From Acanthornis magna (lineage: Eukaryota; Chordata; Aves; Passeriformes; Acanthizidae): a stretch of DNA of 64,000 nucleotides. Position numbers and translations under genes: made by a program. Shown here piece by piece: positions 12,873 to 26,034 of the stretch; position 1 is the stretch's first letter, and every line of letters begins with the position of its first letter. The stretch spans positions 1,116,001 to 1,180,000 of the forward strand of contig JAWUZG010000015.1 of NCBI GenBank assembly GCA_036785705.1, read 5' to 3'. The notes under the pieces were generated by a model. That model was given only the letters and a program-made list of their open reading frames with translations. It did not search any database and was not told where the DNA came from.

Positions 12873-15800
12873 GGGACATCCATCATCTCCACCTGCATGA
12901 CAAGGCTGAAATTTTCTCTTTGAAAACATTTTCTCCATGAAAATATATTTTAAATTAAGGCACTTTTCTCCTTGAACAACTCCCCCCCCCCAACAGGAGC
13001 ATCCTTTGATTGCAGAATATGCAACAAGTGGAGTTTTCAGGAGTCTCTGCTCCAAATCATCTCAGAAATCTCTCGTGAACAGACCAACATTCTTTTTGAC
13101 AGCAGCAAAATAAATTTTAAAGGTCAATTGAATCAGATAAGCCCAGTCTGGCAGCCCTTTCAGATGCAGAATTCCATGGATAACATTTAGGTTCTGTTCG
13201 AGACAGAAACAAAATTCTTTGGAGGAAAGAATCTTCAAAAGAAAAAAAAAAGGAAGAAAATGAAAAGGAAACAGCAATTAAAGAGAATGTCATCCGTAAT
13301 CCCACCAGTGTAAAACCTGATGATTACCTACCAGGCACTGGACAATGCCACATGCACTAATCTAATTAAAGGCCTTTTTTACAGGCAGCTGAAGCCAGCT
13401 CATTAGTGTCTTACCAAGATGCTCATTAATGGCTGGCCATGACTAATTTCTTGAGAATTATTCTTTAATTCTTTATCATTCTCAGCCTGACAGAAAAACA
13501 CAATGCGTCCATCCCCCCTCTCCCACTCACGTGGGTTCTGATGCTCCTTAATGAACACCCCCCCACAAGCCCAACTGTTGTTTTAACAGCAAAGGATTTA
13601 TTTACTTATGAGGGAAGCCAAGGGAAGTTTCTGGGAAGTTTCTTAGCTCCCAATGAACTGGCATTGCTGTTGCTGCTGCTTTCAGCATGTCCTGCACATG
13701 ACAGGAAGAGCAGAGGTCCTGTGTTGTGATGGCACAGTTCCTTTAACACCCCAGGGCTGCTCCTCGCAGCCAAAGTGGCCCTGTTAGCCAACAGGCCACC
13801 CCTGCCCAGCCTGGGGGGCTATGGCTGCTGCTCCTTAGTGACGGAGCAGAAATCAGGGATTTCCTGTGCCTGGGGATTCCAGCACAGCCCCAGATCAGAG
13901 GGGTCCCAGGGCCCCAAAGTGCCTGCCCATGTTCTCCTGCAGAGAAAAGCCCCTGGCTGCCCTCCCCCTGCTGAAGGACTCCATGTCACGGATGTCACCA
14001 AAGCCACTCGCTCCCAGAGAACCTTTACCAGCTGAGGGCTCTGCCACTCTCCTTCCCTCTCTCTGAGTTAATTACCAGCTGATTGCCTTTCACAATTATT
14101 TCAGACACTTCCAATATGCAGAATGACACAAACAATTAAGATACAAATCTCTGTGAGTTGTTGGGATGTGGCTCCCACTTCACTTCTGATTGGATTTGCT
14201 GAGGTTTGGCTGGCTAAGTGTCACTTCTGAGGCTCCACAGAGACAGGGGAGGTCCCCTCTCTGCAGGGAAAGCAGAGAGGGAAAGGGAGAGCAGGCAAGT
14301 GCCTGAGCTGCTCGAGGGGGCAGCTATAGCAAGACCTCTGCTGGGAGCCATTTCTTTTCCTCCTGAAAAATAACAAATCTCACTCCCCATCTCTGGCCTT
14401 TGCCTCTGCAGCTCCAAGGGATGCCAGGACTGAAGCCAAGCCTGGTTTTGCAGAGGGTGCTGTGCTCCCCTCGGGGACTGATGCTCTGGGGACTTCCCTC
14501 CCACGTCAGCAGGCTCGGGGCCAACGCTGAGATCAAAGCACGTCATCTGCTGCTCTCCTGCTCCATCAGCATCACCGTGCCAGTCGTGCATGCCAAGATG
14601 ATGGGCCAGGGCTCTCGGGACTCCCTGCTGATGCTCCCTTCCCTCCCTGCCAGCCCTTCCTGGGGCCAGCACTCAGCTCCACAGGAGGGGCTGAAGAACA
14701 ATACAGCAAGATGAGCAGCCCATCATTGCTCGTTGATTATGGTCATTCTTTTCTGTAAATGAAGTTTAAAAGTCATTAACAGATTTGTCAGCTGTGACTT
14801 ATGAGCCCTCCTTGCTGCTGGGGAGTGAAGCAATGACAAATCCCCTCCACCAGCACCTCATCTGTTATGTGCTAGGAGCTGCCACGTTCCAATTCCCAGG
14901 GACCCACGGAATCCGTGAACAAAAAGCAGCAGGAATGTCCTCCCAGCTGCTGGGAACATTCCTCAGAGCTGGAGGGTTCCCTGCCCCAGCACCAGCCTCA
15001 GGGACACTTGGCTTTATCCATTCACCAAGCCCCGGGCCCAGCTGTGGGGACACGGAGCATCTCCCAGGCAGGAGCTGCGGCTGAAGGGCTGCAGGAGCTG
15101 CAGGTGGGGCCCTCTGGGACACGAGCAGGAGCTTCCAGCCAGGAAACCTCCTCCTGATGAGGAGGAGGAGGCGTATGAAGAGTTTGCTGGGAGAGCAGCT
15201 GGTGTTGAACACAGTACCAGCCTCTCTGGGATGGAGGGTGCTCCTCATTCTGATGGAGGCATCCAGTTAAAGCCAAATTTCCCTGGGCAGGCTCTGTGGG
15301 GACCTTGGAGCTCCTCACCAACACGGGATGCTCAGCTCTGCCCTTCCCGTGGGATGCTGTGGAACCTCCCACTCCCATCAGGCTCCCAAACACTGCGGGC
15401 TGCCAGCCCCTGAGTCCTGGCAGGAAGGTAGAAGCCCTCCAGGTCTGTGCAGATCCTTTCTCTAGCCCTGCCCCGGGACCAGCCCAGCTGGGGGTTACAC
15501 TCAGAGCTGGAGCCCACCAGCCTCTGCCAGCGCTGCTGGGGAAGGGCACACACCGCATGGCCAACTGCCTGCGTGATGCCAGGGGACACTGGAGAGCCTC
15601 TTGTTAACACAACAGCTTATAAAATCAATTAGATCCCATTAAATGGCAATTTGGCCCTCATCACACTCAGCCTCCTCTGGGAGAGGGGTAATGGCCCATG
15701 GATATTTCCTGTTTGCCTTTAATTTGTTGGGCCTGGTGGAGGGAGCACTCACAACGGCAAACTTTGCTTTCCCAGGAACAAAACCTGCCACTAAAACCTT

Positions 15801-17304
15801 TGAGATTAGCTTCTCTCCAGAATTTCCTCTCCCAGAGTCCACGGAGGTGTCCTGGGGGAGCCACAGCAGGGCAGGGATGTGGCACTGCAGTTGTGGGGCT
15901 GCCAGGATGGACCAGAAACAGTGCCAAGAGCTGTGCCTTGCATCTGGCACTGCCCAACACCCACCCCCGCCTGTGACACCAGCAGAGGTGACAAAGAACA
16001 GCTTTGGAGTGCCCTGAGGGTTGCTGTCATCCTCATGCCCAAAAGGTGATCACCCTTCATTCACCCTCACCAGCCACGCATGGAGGCAGGCAGGCATCAT
16101 CCTGTTAACTCTATTTTATCCTATTTAACCCCATCAGAACTGACCTTTTATCAGCAAACCCGTCTGCCTGGGACTGTGCCCTCCATCACTGAGGCACAGA
16201 CCCTTGGGGACCCACCCAAGCCAGTGTGACTTTCAGCTCTGTTTGCTCTCCCGGCTGTGCAGGGCATCTTTGACTGCCACCAAGAGCTGTGAGCAGAAAC
16301 AGATCTGTCTGGACACGGCTGCTCCACAATTATTCATTTTAACAGCAGCAGTCATTGGGAAAGCAGCAGCAGAAGAATGATTTCATTTTCATAACCTTGA
16401 GCTGCCCCTGGCCTGCTTGGATGGGTTTGCCTGCGTTACTGCCATCCCCAGGAACGCAGACACCACAGAGCTCCAGAGCATCCTCCACACGTGCTGAAGG
16501 CTCAGCCTCAGCTCTGAGATGCCCAGGCCTTGTTCCAGAGTAAGGGATGATGAACCCTGCAGGGAATCTGTGCTTGACCCACACGGATCAACCCTGAGCA
16601 GCCAACCCAAACTCATTTCCTCCGGGGAGTGCTCATCTGCAAGAGGCAAATGAGCTGCTGTGAAGTGTGCCCTGCTCCTCCACACCAACACCAGGGCCAG
16701 CCACGGCTCGGGGAATTTAAACTGATTTACGACATATGGTGCTTCATTGTGGTGGGCTTTCAGCCTTCCCCTCCTCTTCCACTTTGCCAGGGCGCTGGTT
16801 GAGCATGGAGTCACCCCCTGATGCACCCACAGCCACGACAGCCACAAAGCCTGGTGGCACTCCTGGCCACAGTCTGGTTCTGGGAGAGACAGGGAATTAT
16901 GCATTTATATTTTACAGAAGAGTGTGAGACATGCCAACACCTCTGTACCACACGTGGTTATTGCTTAGGAACTCACTGCTGCACACTGCCAACAGTAGAG
17001 ACTAGAGAAACACTATACAACACTAGAGAAAATGAAGGAAATTGCATTTTGAAGTGTTTTCCTAACCCCAATTCCACCCCCAAGGCTTAAATATTGTTAG
17101 GCCAAGGTGACAGCTGCTTGGTTCTGTGCAGGTGAGTCTGTAATGGCAACACTTGGCACTCCCATTAATGGCTGCACTGGGAACTCACTGGTGACCAGAA
17201 CTTTCTCCTGGTGCCAGGGGATTTTGTGACATTTGTTTTGATTTTGTCAACCACAACTCCCACGATGCCTTTGCAGTGGAGAACAGCAAATGTATCCCAA
17301 ACAC
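12873..17304. other. Long repeat-poor intronic block
   Basis: 4.4 kb without a CR1 or LTR that I can recognise. AT-rich segments at 13060-13480 and 14060-14160 carry homeodomain-like TAATTA/ATTAA words (taatctaattaaaggcc, gagttaattaccagctg). A C-run stands at 12984-12991. The length without insertions in so repeat-rich a window could reflect constraint or chance. Confidence 0.5.
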
Positions 17305-17395
17305 TTCAGAATCCCGGGACCATTTGGGTTGGAAAATCCTCTCTGATCATCGAGTCCAAGATGATCTGTCCCTAACCCATGTCCCTCAGACATGG
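17305..17395 (-). mobile_element. CR1 LINE 3' fragment (short, diverged)
   Basis: Inverted: cagaatcccgggaccatttg, ggttggaaaatcctctctga, tcatcgagtccaagatgatc and ctaacccatgtccctcag. Only the terminal part is recognisable. Confidence 0.75.
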
Positions 17396-18944
17396 CAGGA
17401 CTAAAGAGAAAAAAGTGTTTATTTTAAAAATGCTCTTTTTTTTGTTTAAAAACCAAACTAGTGAGGAGGGTGAGGGAAGAGCTCCTAACAGGTGTGTTTG
17501 TCTCCCTGGCATTTCCCACAGCACTCCCTGCCCAGATGCCCAACCCCTCTCTCCTGAGCAGAGAGGAGGAAATATCCCTGCACTCAATTCCTCCAGAGTT
17601 ATTCGATTTCTCTTTCCGTGGCTCACACAGGCTCTGTGACTGGCTGCCAGTTTGGGAGGACATTTCAAACTGGGAGGGCTCTGCATGAAGAGCATTCATC
17701 CAAGGAGATGAAAACCTTCCCCTTTGGAGCACACATGGGAACTCCTTGCATGGGAATGGTGGGAAAATCCCCTTTTTTCACTCTGATCCTTAACCCCCCG
17801 TGCCATAGCCCACATGAGCTGCTTTTTGGGTTCAAAATGAAGTCATGAAGATTTGTTCATGGCTGTCAATCCCCTGAAAAGCAGCCTGTAAATGCCAATG
17901 AGGGCAGAGATATCTGCTACAGATAAGGTCTGTGGGGCCATTACTGACAATCGCCCCACATACATCCAATTTCCATCCTGTCCAGTCAGGAGCAATCATT
18001 TCACAGCAAGAGCCAAAGCTGGGTTTATAGAGATAAAAAGGTATCAATAAACTTAAGACTTCTTTAGGATATTTGACCTGGGGCACGTGTTCTCACTCTG
18101 AGATGTGCACATCTACCCTGAGACCTGGCAGTGCCACTGTGGATGGAAATGATAATTTATCCATCTGTGGACCAAGCCGTGAGGGCAGCCAGCAGCTGGA
18201 GGATGAGGCCAGACGAAGTCAGATTATAAATCAGGTACAAACACTCAACGCTGGGGGTAATCAGCCTGAGAGGCTTCTCGCTCTGACAGATCCTCTGTTG
18301 CTTTTAGAGCAAGGCAGATAATCTGCCTAAAAAACCTGCTCCCTCTTACGTGTTCCTTTAATATGGAATTCAGGGCAGTCCCAGGGCCCGATTTATACAG
18401 GTGGTCAGATTAAGGGATAATTTGACTTAATAAATTTATTCAGCAGCTTATCATGCACATGACAGCTCACGCACATGCTGCTGTTTCCCTCCAGTTCCAC
18501 ATCCAGAGTTCTCCCTTTGCCAGCAGCAGGACATCCTGGCAGGAGCAGGGGGTTCAATTGCCTTGCTGAAGCTTGTGGTAGCTCTAACTTTTCATCTAAA
18601 ATCCCTAAGAATGTACCTTTGGCTGTTAAATTACAGATTTCCCCATTTAAAGGATGTTCAGGACTACTCTTCCATTCTCTTTGAAATCAAATCCACATTT
18701 TTGTTCTTTTTTTCAGTCATCACCTGGTGTATCCTGTTTTCAGTCCAGTGCCAGGAATGCTGGCATTGCTCAAACTGAGCAGGGAAGAGACACTCTGGTG
18801 TTTTGTTCAGGGTTCAGTTCTCCTTGTGAACCAAAACCTGGGAGTTTAAACTGGAGGTGGCCAAGAAGCATGCTCTGAACTGCGCCTTCCCTGGCTCATG
18901 AGCTACCTGTGTGCCCACAGAGAGACAGATCTCTGCTCCACTGA

Positions 18945-19405
18945 GGTCACAGAATCAGACTGGTTAGGGCTGGGAGGGACCTTTAAAGATCATCTAGAGC
19001 TCAACCCTGTGCCATGGGCACGGACATCTTCAACCAGACCAGGCTGCTCAGGGCACTGTCCAGCCTGGCAGTGAATGTCCCCAGGGATGGGGCAGCCACC
19101 AACTCTCTGGTCAGTCTGGGACAGTTTCACCACTCTTGTAAAAAACTTCTTTCTTATATCAAACTTAAATCTACCCTCCTTCAGTTTAACCCATTCCCCC
19201 TTGTCCTTCCAACAGTGCCTCCCCACCTTTCCTCCAGGCCGCCTTCAAGCACTGCAAGGCCACAAGAAATTCTCCTTGGAGCCTTTGCTTGAAGGAGAAA
19301 TCCCACAGCTCCCACAACTGCAGGGTGGCAAAGGCAGCCCCAGCTGCTCCAGGAGCTGCCCTTCCTGGCCAGCCCTTGATGTCAGAGCTCCTGGTGTGGC
19401 TGCCC
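18945..19405 (-). mobile_element. CR1 LINE 3' fragment (long)
   Basis: Inverted: cacagaatcagactggttag, gatcatctagagctcaaccc, then accaactctctggtcagtct, cttcagtttaacccattccc, gcaaggccacaagaaattct and ggagcctttgcttgaagg. It extends about 200 bp further 5' in the element than most copies here. Confidence 0.88.
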
Positions 19406-19744
19406 AGCATTATCCTACAGGAAATGGCACTTTAGAACTGGTCCCACACGCCTGGAGGATGGCCCTGCTCAGGGAGAAGTGAAAGGCAGGCGGCAATTTG
19501 TAACCAAGGTCACCAAGAGGTGGCCATGTCCCCACCAAGGCTCCCATTCCTCACGTCCCCACCTCGCTCCTGTGCTTCCTTGTCACACCTGGGCTTCTTT
19601 GTCACATCCCCTGCACCCTGCCAGGCTGGATGTGGGGAGCAGCTCAGCCTGCCTGGCAAACGGCACAGCACAGCCAGAACTGTCACCCTTGCTTAGGCAA
19701 AACTCCCCAGGATTTGGGGCTGAGCTCTGCTAAAGCAAAGACCT

Positions 19745-20160
19745 AATGCAGGCTGGGAAAGTTGGGGCTGTTGAGCCTGGAAAGGAGAAGGTTTTGTGAG
19801 ACCTCCCAGAACCTTCCCGGGGTGGGAAGGGACTGCAGGGAAGTGGGGAGTGACTCTTCCTCAGGAACTGCAGTGCCAGGACAAGGGGGAATGGGATCAC
19901 ATTGAAACTGGGGAAATTTAGGTTGGATATAAACAAGAAATTGTTCCCTGTGAGCTGATGAGGCCCTGGCAGAGGTGCCCAGAGCAGCTGTGGCTGCCCC
20001 TGGATCCCTGGTAGTGCTCAAGGCCAGGTTGGACATTGGGGCTTGGAGCAACCTGGGATAGTGGGAGGGGTCCCTTCCCAAGGGAGAGGCAGAAAGTTGG
20101 AATGAGATGATATTTCAGGTCCCTCCAACCCAAACCATTCCATGATTTTATGATTTTAAT
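19745..20160 (+). mobile_element. CR1 LINE 3' fragment (long)
   Basis: Forward: ggggctgttgagcctggaaa, gaactgcagtgccaggacaa, atttaggttggatataaaca, gaggccctggcagaggtgcc, and ends with ccaaaccattccatgatttt then atgattttaatg, a degraded terminal octamer array. Confidence 0.9.
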
Positions 20161-21520
20161 GTTGTCAAACCAAAGGGCTGAGTGGATTTCTGCAGAAGCT
20201 CCATGACTAAGCCATGCCACCACACAATTCATGCCACCATCACATTTCATTTCTACTCTTCAGAGTCAGCTGTCCATCCGGGCAACAAAACCCCTCTGGA
20301 AATGGCACTATTCACTCTATTTATAAAATCATCAGTTTAAGCCTCTGGGAAATGCAATGGAGCTCAGTGAGGAGGAGATGGGCAAACACAGGCATGACAT
20401 AGGTACAAGAGGAACAATTTCAACCACGCTCAAATGTGGCCACCCCAAAGCTCTGCACAGGCTGAGCCCTGAGCTCATCACATGGAGTTTGTTTTGTGCC
20501 AAGGGCAGCTCAGCAGCACCAGCCTGATCCTGGTGCTGGTGCCACACAGCCAAGGAGGTGCATGGTGCATCCAGAACCTGTGGGAGAGAGGTAAAACTCC
20601 TGAAACGGGGGAGAGGAAAGGGTTGAGAAAGAGATCCCTTTCTTCCTGACCAGCCTTCAGTTTATGAAATCATTTTCCCACCCTGTGGGCATTGCCCTCC
20701 TGTGCTCCCCTGCCCGCAGCCGGGGAAGGTGGCACGGCAGAGCAGGAGGGCATTACACAGGAATTTGGGGAGATTTCCACACCTTTACAAAGCTCCCTGC
20801 TGCCTGGACACCTCCTGACTAGAGAGATTAAAGGGATTAGAAGCTTAGAAATGATGAGGCAGGGAAGTGAGGGGCTTTAGAAGATACCGAGGTCTTAATT
20901 TACAAGGGATGTTTAAAAATGAATGGAGTGAGGATTTTCTCCCCCAGGAAAGTGGGAAGATTTCATTGTGAAGGAAGGTTATTTGACCAGTAAAATGGTT
21001 GGCCCATCCCATGCGGAAACACCAATATATATTTTATACAATGCAGACAAAAAACCTTCTCTTCTTTCCAAGTGGGGTGAGGAGAGTGAATGGGGGTGTA
21101 GGACGGCAGAGGACGTGGGTTTATGAACACAGTGAATAAAGCACTGCTGGAGCAAAGCTGGGAAGCACTTTTCCAGATGAGTAGTTCATTGACTAAAAAT
21201 TGTATTTTGGGGTAGGCTGAGCACTACTCTCAAAACACAAGGAGTCCCGGTGGAGCACCTGCAGAAGGAGTAAAGTGCAGATACTTTCTTTTCCCAGACA
21301 AATGGGCAGTGTTTTAGTTCAGCACTGGCAACACCCTGCCGGGCTCTCTGCTTGTGTTCACCTCCCCGTGCTAGTCCCACACTGACTGCCAGCCTGGGCA
21401 GTTCAGTATCCAGCCCTGGCTGAACCAAAGTGAAACTGAGCCTGTGAAAAACTGGGGGTGGAAGGAGCTCTTGGAGTCAAGAATCTGTTCTTCCCTCTCC
21501 ATCCTCCCCAGGCAGGAGAT
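20161..21520. other. Intronic sequence, no gene seen
   Basis: Mixed composition. No repeat family, exon-like segment or regulatory cluster is recognised. Confidence 0.5.
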
Positions 21521-21667
21521 GGGAAGGGAAAGTTTGGGAAGGGAAGGTTTGGGAAGGTTTGGGAAGGTTTGGGAAGGTTTGGGAAGGTTTGGGAAGGGAA
21601 GGGAAGGGAAGGGAAGGGAAGGGAAGGGAAGGGAAGGGAAGGGAAGGGAAGGGAAGGGAAGGGAAGG
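21521..21667 (+). repeat. GGGAAGGTTT decamer array grading into a GGGAA pentamer array
   Basis: Positions 21541-21590 are five perfect GGGAAGGTTT decamers, followed by about 15 perfect GGGAA pentamers to 21667. The entry (21521-21540) has one altered unit. The plus strand of the pentamer part is pure purine. All six frames are open or nearly so, which explains several apparent ORFs. Confidence 0.97.
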
Positions 21668-21907
21668 CGGTGCTGCAGAGGCTGCAGGATCCTGGCTTTG
21701 GGCACCAGCTCCCAGACACTTGGATGAAGGCTCCCCAGGCTTGTTTCTGCAGATTTCTCCTCGGCCACAAATGCAATTCCTGCAGAAGTGATTCCCAAGG
21801 CAGGTTCCTTTCTATGCTGGCCCCTCAGGCATGGTTTTCTCCATCCTCACTCCCCACTGACTTTTTATCCCAGGTCATTCTGTAACATTAGGAATCCAGG
21901 CAGCCTC

Positions 21908-22330
21908 AGAGAATCAGAATATCCTGAGCTGGAAGGACCCCCAGGGATCATCCAGCCCAGCTCCTGGCCCTGCACAGACACCCCAACAGTCCCACCCTGG
22001 GCATCCCTGAGAGCTCTGTCCAAACACTCCTGGAGCTGTGGCAACCTCAGGCTGTGCCCATTCCCTGGGGAGCCTGGGCAGTGCCCAGCACCCTCTGGGG
22101 GAAGAACCTTTCCTGATCTCCAACCTGACCCTCCCCTGACACAGCTCCAGCTGTTCCCTGGGTCCTGTCCCTGTCACAGGGAGCAGAGATTGGAGCTGTC
22201 CCTCAGGAGGAGCTGCAGCCCCTGTTGAGGTCTCCCCTCTGTCTCCTTTTCCCCACGCTGGACAATCCAAGTGGCCTCAGCCACTCCTCATGGGCCCTTC
22301 CAGGCCCTTCACCATCTCTGTGGGGTTATA
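21908..22330 (-). mobile_element. CR1 LINE 3' fragment, 'cctgagctgg' type
   Basis: Inverted end: agaatcagaatatcctgagc, gatcatccagcccagctcct, ccctgcacagacaccccaac, then gcccagcaccctctggggga, ctccagctgttccctgggtc and gtctcccctctgtctccttt. It is a long copy of a second CR1 type, also at 28.9, 32.8, 48.4, 52.8 and 62.8 kb. Confidence 0.88.
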
Positions 22331-22503
22331 GAGACTCATCTCCAAATGCCCACCATGGCTGTGCAGAGCTGCAACAAATCCAGAGACCCTCTGAGAGCCC
22401 AGCACCAAAATGGACTCAGGGAGAGCCCTGAGTGCCACAGTGCTGAGACAGCTCGGACAGGCTTCAACCTCTGGAGGCATCTGCTGTGCTTGTGCCTCAC
22501 TTG

Positions 22504-22700
22504 TCACAGAATCCCAGAATGGGTTGGGTTGAAAGGACCTCAAAGCTCATCCAGTGCCACCTCTGCCATGGCAGGGACACCTCCCACTATCCCAGGCTGC
22601 TCCAAGCCCTGTCCAGCCTGGCCTTGGACACTGCCAGGGATCCAGGGGCAGCCACAGCTTCTCTGGACAACCTGTGCCAGGGCCTGCCCTCCCTCCCAGA
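22504..22700 (-). mobile_element. CR1 LINE 3' fragment
   Basis: Inverted: tcacagaatcccagaatggg, caaagctcatccagtgccac, ccatggcagggacacctccc, to cctgtgccagggcctgccct. It lies 170 bp from the preceding CR1 and has the same orientation. Confidence 0.92.
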
Positions 22701-22747
22701 TGGTCACTTATGCCAGGGGCCCCTCTGCCCAGGGTCCCAAAGGCCCC

Positions 22748-22772
22748 AGGAGGAGGAGGAGGAGGAGGAGGG
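22748..22772 (+). repeat. (AGG)n microsatellite
   Basis: About eight AGG trinucleotides directly after a CR1 fragment. Confidence 0.9.
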
Positions 22773-23559
22773 GTGGTGTGTACTGGCCAGGGAAAAAGCC
22801 ATTTTAGATCATTTTTGATGTATCTTAACCAACTTATAACTCACAGAGCAGAGCAGAGCAGAGCTGGAGTCCCACATTTTTTTGGAGTCCCACATGATTT
22901 CTGCTCATAAAAACCAACCAAAGTCCGGACTCTGCGGTGCAGAGCAGGGAGTAAACACAACATCTGAAGGGAAGGAGAAAATGAGGAGGGTTTGGGTCTC
23001 TGTAATTAACCTTGTGACACTCGTGAATAGTTGACAATCTGCGAGTGTCAACTCTGACACACATTTCTATGTAGTTCAGCCTCCCCTGCAATGCCATAAA
23101 CCATAACAAAACCAGGGCCACGCCAGAGGCTATGAACTGGAGCATTAAACCTGTTAACCTCCTTACACTTCAAAACCCCTGTGCAAAGTTAAATTAAGGC
23201 AGATTAGGACTCTTAATGGAATTCAGTGGTTCCAGGTGCCTCAGTTGAATTCCAAATTCCCACCCCTAAGGTCAAGAAGGGAAGCAAGGATGCTCCACTG
23301 GGGTTTCCAGTTCCCAACAGCCTGACCATGATCATGAGGTCTTTGGGGCCAGTTTATCCCTTGCTCTGTGCCTTGCAGAGAGGAGCTGGATTTCCTAATC
23401 TGCTCCATGGTTCACTCCTGCAGAAAAATCAATAACCACTGTAATCACACCCTAGCGTGCTCCTGATCTGGTTCTCCCTCATTTCCCTAATTTTGGAGGT
23501 GGAACCTTGCTGCTTTCTGTGACTCACTCCTGATTTATTTCTGGTGTCCAATTTGTCAG

Positions 23560-24105
23560 CCCCAGTGTGGGCAGCAGCACCAGGGCAGTGGTTGACTCTC
23601 TTTACTCAAGTCCTGGGGTCAATTTTGGGCTCCTCACAGGAAAGACAGTGAGGGTTTGGAGCATGTCCAGAGATAGGAACAGAGCTGGGGAAGGGCTGGA
23701 GCACCAGGAGAGGCTGAGGGAGCTGGGAAAGGGCTCAGCCTGGAGAAAAGGAGACTCAGGGGGACCTTGTGGCTCTGCACAGCTCCTGACAGGAGGGACA
23801 GCTGGGGGAGGGTCAGGCTCTGCTCCCAGGGAAGAGGGACAGAACGAGAGGAAATGGCCTCAAGTTGCACCAGGGGAGATTTAGGTTGGATTTCATGGGA
23901 AATTTCATCACTGAATGGGTGGTCAAGCACTGGACAGGCTGCCCAGGGCAGTGGCCAAGTCCTCATCCCTGGAGGTGCTCAGAAGCCCCGTGGAGGTGGC
24001 CCTTGGGGACATGGGGCAGTGGTGGCCTTGGCAGTGCTGGGGGAATGGTTGGACTCGACGGTCTCAGAAGGCTTTTCCAAACGAAACACTTCTGTGACTC
24101 TGTCG
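23560..24105 (+). mobile_element. CR1 LINE 3' fragment (about 545 bp, one of the longest)
   Basis: Forward: gtcctggggtcaattttggg, ggaacagagctggggaaggg, gagaaaaggagactcagggg, cacagctcctgacaggaggg, agatttaggttggatttcat, ggtggtcaagcactggacag, and the end gttggactcgacggtctcag with cttctgtgactctg. This is the classical 3' end (gttggactcgatgatctt). Confidence 0.92.
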
Positions 24106-25144
24106 CTTTCCAAGCAGCCCCTGGGTGCCTCACAGGAGCAGCTGGTGGCCCTGGGGACCACGGGGGTGCTTTTTGTGCCTCTCTGCCCCTCCGTGTGCCC
24201 GGGGTGTGCCCACGGCTGCTGCCTGGAGCCAGCAGGGCTCAGCCTTCCCAGCCCACAAAAGCTGTGATTCAGAGAGAAGACTCCAAGAACCACAACACTG
24301 CGACTTGACAGAGCACTTCCCAAACTTTCCAGGCTCAGGGTGAGATTTACAGAGCACTGGGCGTAGGGAGATATTTCTTGTGGAGCAGAGGGGTGAAGGC
24401 AGCGAGCGCAGACAGCGCGAGGGAGCAGCGCGATCCATCAGTGGGGAAGAGCCAGACAACTGATCTGCTCGCTGCAATTCCACTCCAGCCAAGAAAAATG
24501 AGCCATCATCACAGGAATTATGTGTGGCAGGGAAGGACAAACTGCTCTAATCAAATCAGCAGCAGTTCAGATGACTCCTGGAAGAGCCCTGGCACCCAGC
24601 TCCATTGCAGGGGGATGTTGGGCTGGGAGGATGCTCCTGGCAGGACAAGAGCAGACACTGCGCACCCTCCCTTGCTCCAGGAGGGATAAATAAGCACTCA
24701 GAAAGCAATGCACTGCACCTCCAGAATGCTGATTCCCTGGCGCTAATATTTCCTGGCTCCCTGCTACAAAGCCAAGGCGATGTGATTTAAGCCAAAACAT
24801 AAAGAACTTCCCAACTGTAGGGTGAGGTGAGGCAGAAGAGGATGGTGGGCAGGAAATATGGAAGCAATGAAAACTGAAGCTAATCAAGCAAGCTGCTGAG
24901 ACTGACTGGCTCCCAGAAATGCCTGAACTGGCTCCTGAAGGCAAAGCTTTCATCTGGGTCTCCAATGCTCTGCTATTTTCCTCAAGAGAAGTGTGAACCC
25001 CGGGGTCAACACCTTGAAGATCCTTTCAGGTTTGCTGATTTGAGCAGCCATAAACATCCTTCTGCCCCTGTGCTGGCACAGAGCAAACCCCCGACTCTGA
25101 GAGGTTTTTTAATTCCAAGTTCTGGTTCCCCACGCTCAGAAGGA

Positions 25145-25280
25145 TGTAGAGCTGCTGGAGTGAGCGCAGAGGAGGCCACGGAGATGCTCTGAGAGCTGGA
25201 GCCGCGCTGCTCTAGAGCCAGGCTGGGAGAGCTGGGGGTGCTCACCTGGAGGGGAGAAGCCTCAGGGAGACCTCAGAGCC
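25145..25280 (+). mobile_element. CR1 LINE internal fragment
   Basis: Forward, without a 3' end: gctggagtgagcgcagagga, ccacggagatgctctgagag, gccaggctgggagagctggg, cacctggaggggagaagcct. It is the same segment as 26075-26190. Confidence 0.75.
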
Positions 25281-26034
25281 CCAAGGAAAAACCAAACAGG
25301 CTCACTTAGGGACAAACAGGGCCGTGGGGACTTTAAAGTCCTGACAAGCACCCCCCAGCCAGACTTTTCTCTGGCTGCAGGTCCTGCCCAAGGGCAGAAC
25401 AAGGCTGGCTTTGCCCACAGCTCCCAGTGGCTTTGCCAGGCCATTCCCTGCCCAAGCCAGGCAGCGCTGGCTCCCCTTCCAGCTCTCCCTTGCTCCTGTG
25501 ATGTACGACATCTGGGAACTCTCATATATCCAGTGGGCAGGCTCATTTATACAGTGTTTGAAAAATAGATGGTGTATGAAGTGCAATTTGGTGTTGTAGC
25601 AGAGCTCTGTCCCCCTTGGGGTGTCAGGGCATTTGATTAAAGCCCTTTTATGGAAAATCAATATTTTCCTCATTATAACTTTCATTCTCAGGCCTAAAAA
25701 CTACTGAGATGGACTTGTAAGATGCTGCACTACATGCATGCACACACGGGTCTATTCATTAGGGGACTAATCCCACAGCATTTATTTTTCTTTCCTAAGC
25801 ACTGACAGGGGTAAATAAGCAGTGAGGGGATCTCTCTCTAATGGGTTAGACACCATCTGCAGCAGCCACGCACTGTTTAGTGCTGGATTCAAGAATTCCA
25901 CTCAGAAAAAACTGGCTCACACCTTCCCAAGATCCCAGCCAGAATCTTGGCCTCTTCCAAGGCCAAAACAGCCTAAAGCTTGGAATTACACCCAAGGGCT
26001 GCAGCTGACTCTGCTCTGCCCTTGTGAGAGCCCA

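Noticed and set aside
21403..21885. Gly-Arg-Glu-Gly-Lys repeat frames
   Set aside because: Translation of the GGGAA array.
24380..24440. CpG-island promoter (also considered at 7080-7160, 33390-33450 and 60220-60300)
   Set aside because: Each CpG cluster is under 100 bp. None reaches island length or shows promoter signals.
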